A stretch of 64,000 nt of DNA from the NCBI GenBank assembly GCA_022579005.1, contig MU401485.1, forward strand, positions 1 to 64,000. Reading direction: 5' to 3'. This document shows, one piece after another, positions 62,101-64,000 of the stretch (the stretch's first letter is position 1; the number at the start of each line of letters is the position of its first letter). Under the pieces are notes generated by a model. That model was given only the letters and a program-made list of their open reading frames with translations. It searched no databases and was not told the DNA's origin. Position numbers and translations under genes: made by a program. Source of the DNA: Poronia punctata (lineage: Eukaryota; Ascomycota; Sordariomycetes; Xylariales; Xylariaceae).

Positions 62101-63579
62101 AATTTCGGTTCGCATCTAATTGCCCCGACTATCGCGAATCTGTCATGTCATCTCATGCCCTTTTCTTCACTAGACTACCTATCTATAGAAACAGACCGGG
62201 CAGTTAATCCCTGCTACCAGAGCATACGAGAGCTTTATTTACATGTCCTAGATGTGTTAACCGAGATAAACTCTCCAAAATAACAACCGTGCGTCACGGT
62301 CATGCGCATTAGATAGGTTTCCCACGAGGCAAACTTGGATCAATGGATCCTAGAGCATACACGACATGAAGCATGGCCCAATCCTTCACACGAGTAGGTA
62401 TACAACCTCATGCTAGATACGGGATATGTCTGGCCATAAGTGATTGATATAAGTAAGTACTGTACTGTAGTCGGGATAATTTATATCACCGCAACATGCT
62501 GCGACACGCACACGGACATGCCTAGGTTGGTACCCCCTTTCTTATATATCATATCCTCCTCCCCGGCCGGGGGTCGGGGCTCTCATACACGTGGCACAAC
62601 GCACACATCCCTGTTTATCTAAAATTCCAAAAAAGAAACGAAACTCGGATTTCCCGATTCAAGGAAGCGAGAAGCTGACAACTCACCCGTGGACGACGGT
62701 AACAACTACTTACATACCCCTATGGATGTCCACGTACGCTTTTGTCCCGCTGATTTTTGATACCCAACAATGACAACATATGACATTCTGATACATATGT
62801 AAAGCAGGTAGATGAGCTAGTATATATCTACAAGAATACGCCACGAAGAAGGGAAGAAGAAAAAAAGGAACGTTAAATAAAGTATACTTCCCTGCTCTCG
62901 GATCAAGTCGACAAAAAAATATAAGTAGACAATAACCTAACCTAAATTAGGCCAAGTGATAATAATACGAGTATATATGGTAGACTCACATTATCTTAAA
63001 GTATTACGCGTGGTATTGAGCAGAGAAATTATTTGGTCGATATTTCGAGAGGAAGACAGACTCGAACGAACGGGTCTCTGTTCGTGTCCTGGCAGTTCTC
63101 AACGTGGCGTAGGTTAGTCTTAGAGGTTTTTGAATACCGAATCACTCGGTTTACACAGTCAGTCAGTACGTATGTCACGCTTCTGACCGGTGATTCTAGG
63201 TCTGAGACTTATTGTTATTGCACATAGGGAGAGAAGAGCTCCTTCCTAGGCTCTACCTGCTATGGCTCTATCTAGGTACTCATGTTGCCGGTTATATAGG
63301 GGAAGTGAGGCGGTGTAGCTAGTGCTTCGCTGGCTACTCGCCAGGTAAACACAGTGGAAACTGCGATATAGTTGAACAATATGTTAACAACAATTTCAAG
63401 TTAACTTCTGTATTCCATTCATTGTCAATACGATCTAGCAGCCGTGGCAGAGTAAACAATTCACGTCCTATCGTGTCTCGTCACATATACTGTCCTTGTT
63501 ACATTAGACTGTAGGAATAATCACGTTTCCGATTCACCGCTACCTCATGTATAGCTAGTTACTTAGTTACGCTATCTAC
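59172..63579. other. Gene-poor region, 4.4 kb
   Basis: No protein-like ORF was recognised. It contains a C-rich low-complexity tract (60658-60730) grading into (CT)n. The stretch next to 59172 should hold the lactonase promoter. No tRNA was found. Confidence 0.5.
60658..60730. repeat. C-rich low-complexity tract
   Basis: Runs of C interrupted by T and G, followed by CTCTCTCT repeats. Confidence 0.8.
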
Positions 63580-64000
63580 CTACTCCCCGCTATCCTTAGG
63601 TAAGATGGGCTTAGGCTCCGCGACGTAATCCGTCGTGCCACCCATGTTAAGAAGCCAGACCTCGCCCGGATGCTCGGGAGCCTTACCCATATAGAGCATG
63701 TTACTCGGGAACCCAAGATCAAACGGAACGGCCGACTCAATCTCCTTGATGTCGTCTTCGGACAGTCTAAGCGACAAGGCAGCAATATTGGCCTTTAAAT
63801 GCTCGACAGTGCGTCCGCCAATGATGGGAAAGACGTAAGGAGTCTTGTGCATCACGTATGCCTGCGCGACACTCGTGATGATGGTATTATTCCGTTTCGC
63901 GACCGCCTCTAGCGCTTTACTGACTTTGATATCGTTCTCTGTGGCGCTAGCTCCGCGGCCCTCGTTATTCTTGCGTTGTTCGTCCGTCTTGAAGGCGCCG
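63580..64000 (-). CDS. Aldo-keto reductase, C-terminal part (runs off the window)
   Basis: About 139 codons are open from the window edge to a stop at 63580-63582. The sequence reads FKTDEQRKNNEGRG, then SVAQAYVMHKTPYVFPIIGG and RTVEHLKANIAALSLRL, followed by DDIKEIESAVPFDLGFPSN. This matches the C-terminal half of fungal aldo-keto reductases of the norsolorinic-acid-reductase/aryl-alcohol-dehydrogenase type. The segment FPIIGGRTVEHLKANI corresponds to the NADPH phosphate-binding part. The catalytic Asp-Tyr-Lys-His tetrad lies in the missing N-terminal portion. Function is probably NADPH-dependent reduction of an aldehyde or ketone; the substrate is unknown. No introns are seen in the visible part. 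Confidence 0.85.
   Translation of the reverse strand, partial: GAFKTDEQRKNNEGRGASATENDIKVSKALEAVAKRNNTIITSVAQAYVMHKTPYVFPIIGGRTVEHLKANIAALSLRLSEDDIKEIESAVPFDLGFPSNMLYMGKAPEHPGEVWLLNMGGTTDYVAEPKPILPKDSGE

Noticed and set aside
1..64000. CRISPR arrays, rRNA operons, prophage or bacterial-type systems
   Set aside because: The gene content and introns are those of an ascomycete nucleus; no regularly spaced repeat array or rRNA sequence was seen.

Overview
The window is nuclear DNA from a filamentous ascomycete (Pezizomycotina, probably Sordariomycetes). The evidence is the gene set and its intron style. Introns are short, mostly 48-150 nt, with GTAAGT/GTGAGT-like donors and CTAAC-type branch points. 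Genes include a fused MogA-MoeA molybdenum-cofactor enzyme of the cnxE type, MDV1, BCP1, a PHO80-like cyclin and a Zn2Cys6 regulator. I saw no bacterial-style operon, CRISPR array, rRNA gene or complete tRNA gene. The species cannot be named from what I can see. All exon joins come from reading splice signals together with frame continuity and recalled family sequence; none is backed by transcripts.

Layout. 1-1.2 kb is a very AT-rich block. A decayed cytochrome P450 fragment lies against its edge, followed by a three-exon SAM methyltransferase (2.3-3.3 kb). 4-14.8 kb is a GC-balanced segment with no gene I can name. It holds a 187-bp tandem duplication, other short repeats and many splice-like signals on the minus strand. 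14.8-24.8 kb is a compact housekeeping block: cnxE-type gene (-), POP5 (+) and GPN2 (-) ending 4 bp apart, BUB3 (+) and a repeat-containing unknown nuclear-type protein (-). 24.8-30.5 kb looks empty. A PHO80-like cyclin (30.5 kb, +) is followed after a gap by BCP1 (+) and chorismate mutase (-), which are convergent, and by MDV1 (+). Long gene-poor stretches then separate a Zn2Cys6 transcription factor (46.0-48.2 kb, -), a secreted lactonase-like beta-propeller protein (57.3-59.2 kb, -) and the 3' end of an aldo-keto reductase that runs off the window (63.6-64.0 kb, -).

Most of the recognisable genes are unrelated core functions: molybdenum cofactor, RNase P/MRP, RNA polymerase assembly, spindle checkpoint, ribosome-linked export, aromatic amino acids and mitochondrial fission. 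They do not form one pathway. The methyltransferase beside the P450 relic may be the remnant of a secondary-metabolism neighbourhood.

The most striking element is at 36166-36980. Two identical 106-bp direct repeats begin TG and end CA and are flanked by a 4-bp duplication (CGGA). Two bases inside the left repeat is a tRNA-complementary segment beginning TGG. This is the architecture of a terminal-repeat retrotransposon in miniature (TRIM). It sits between the divergent chorismate mutase and MDV1 genes, and its primer-binding segment is unusually long.
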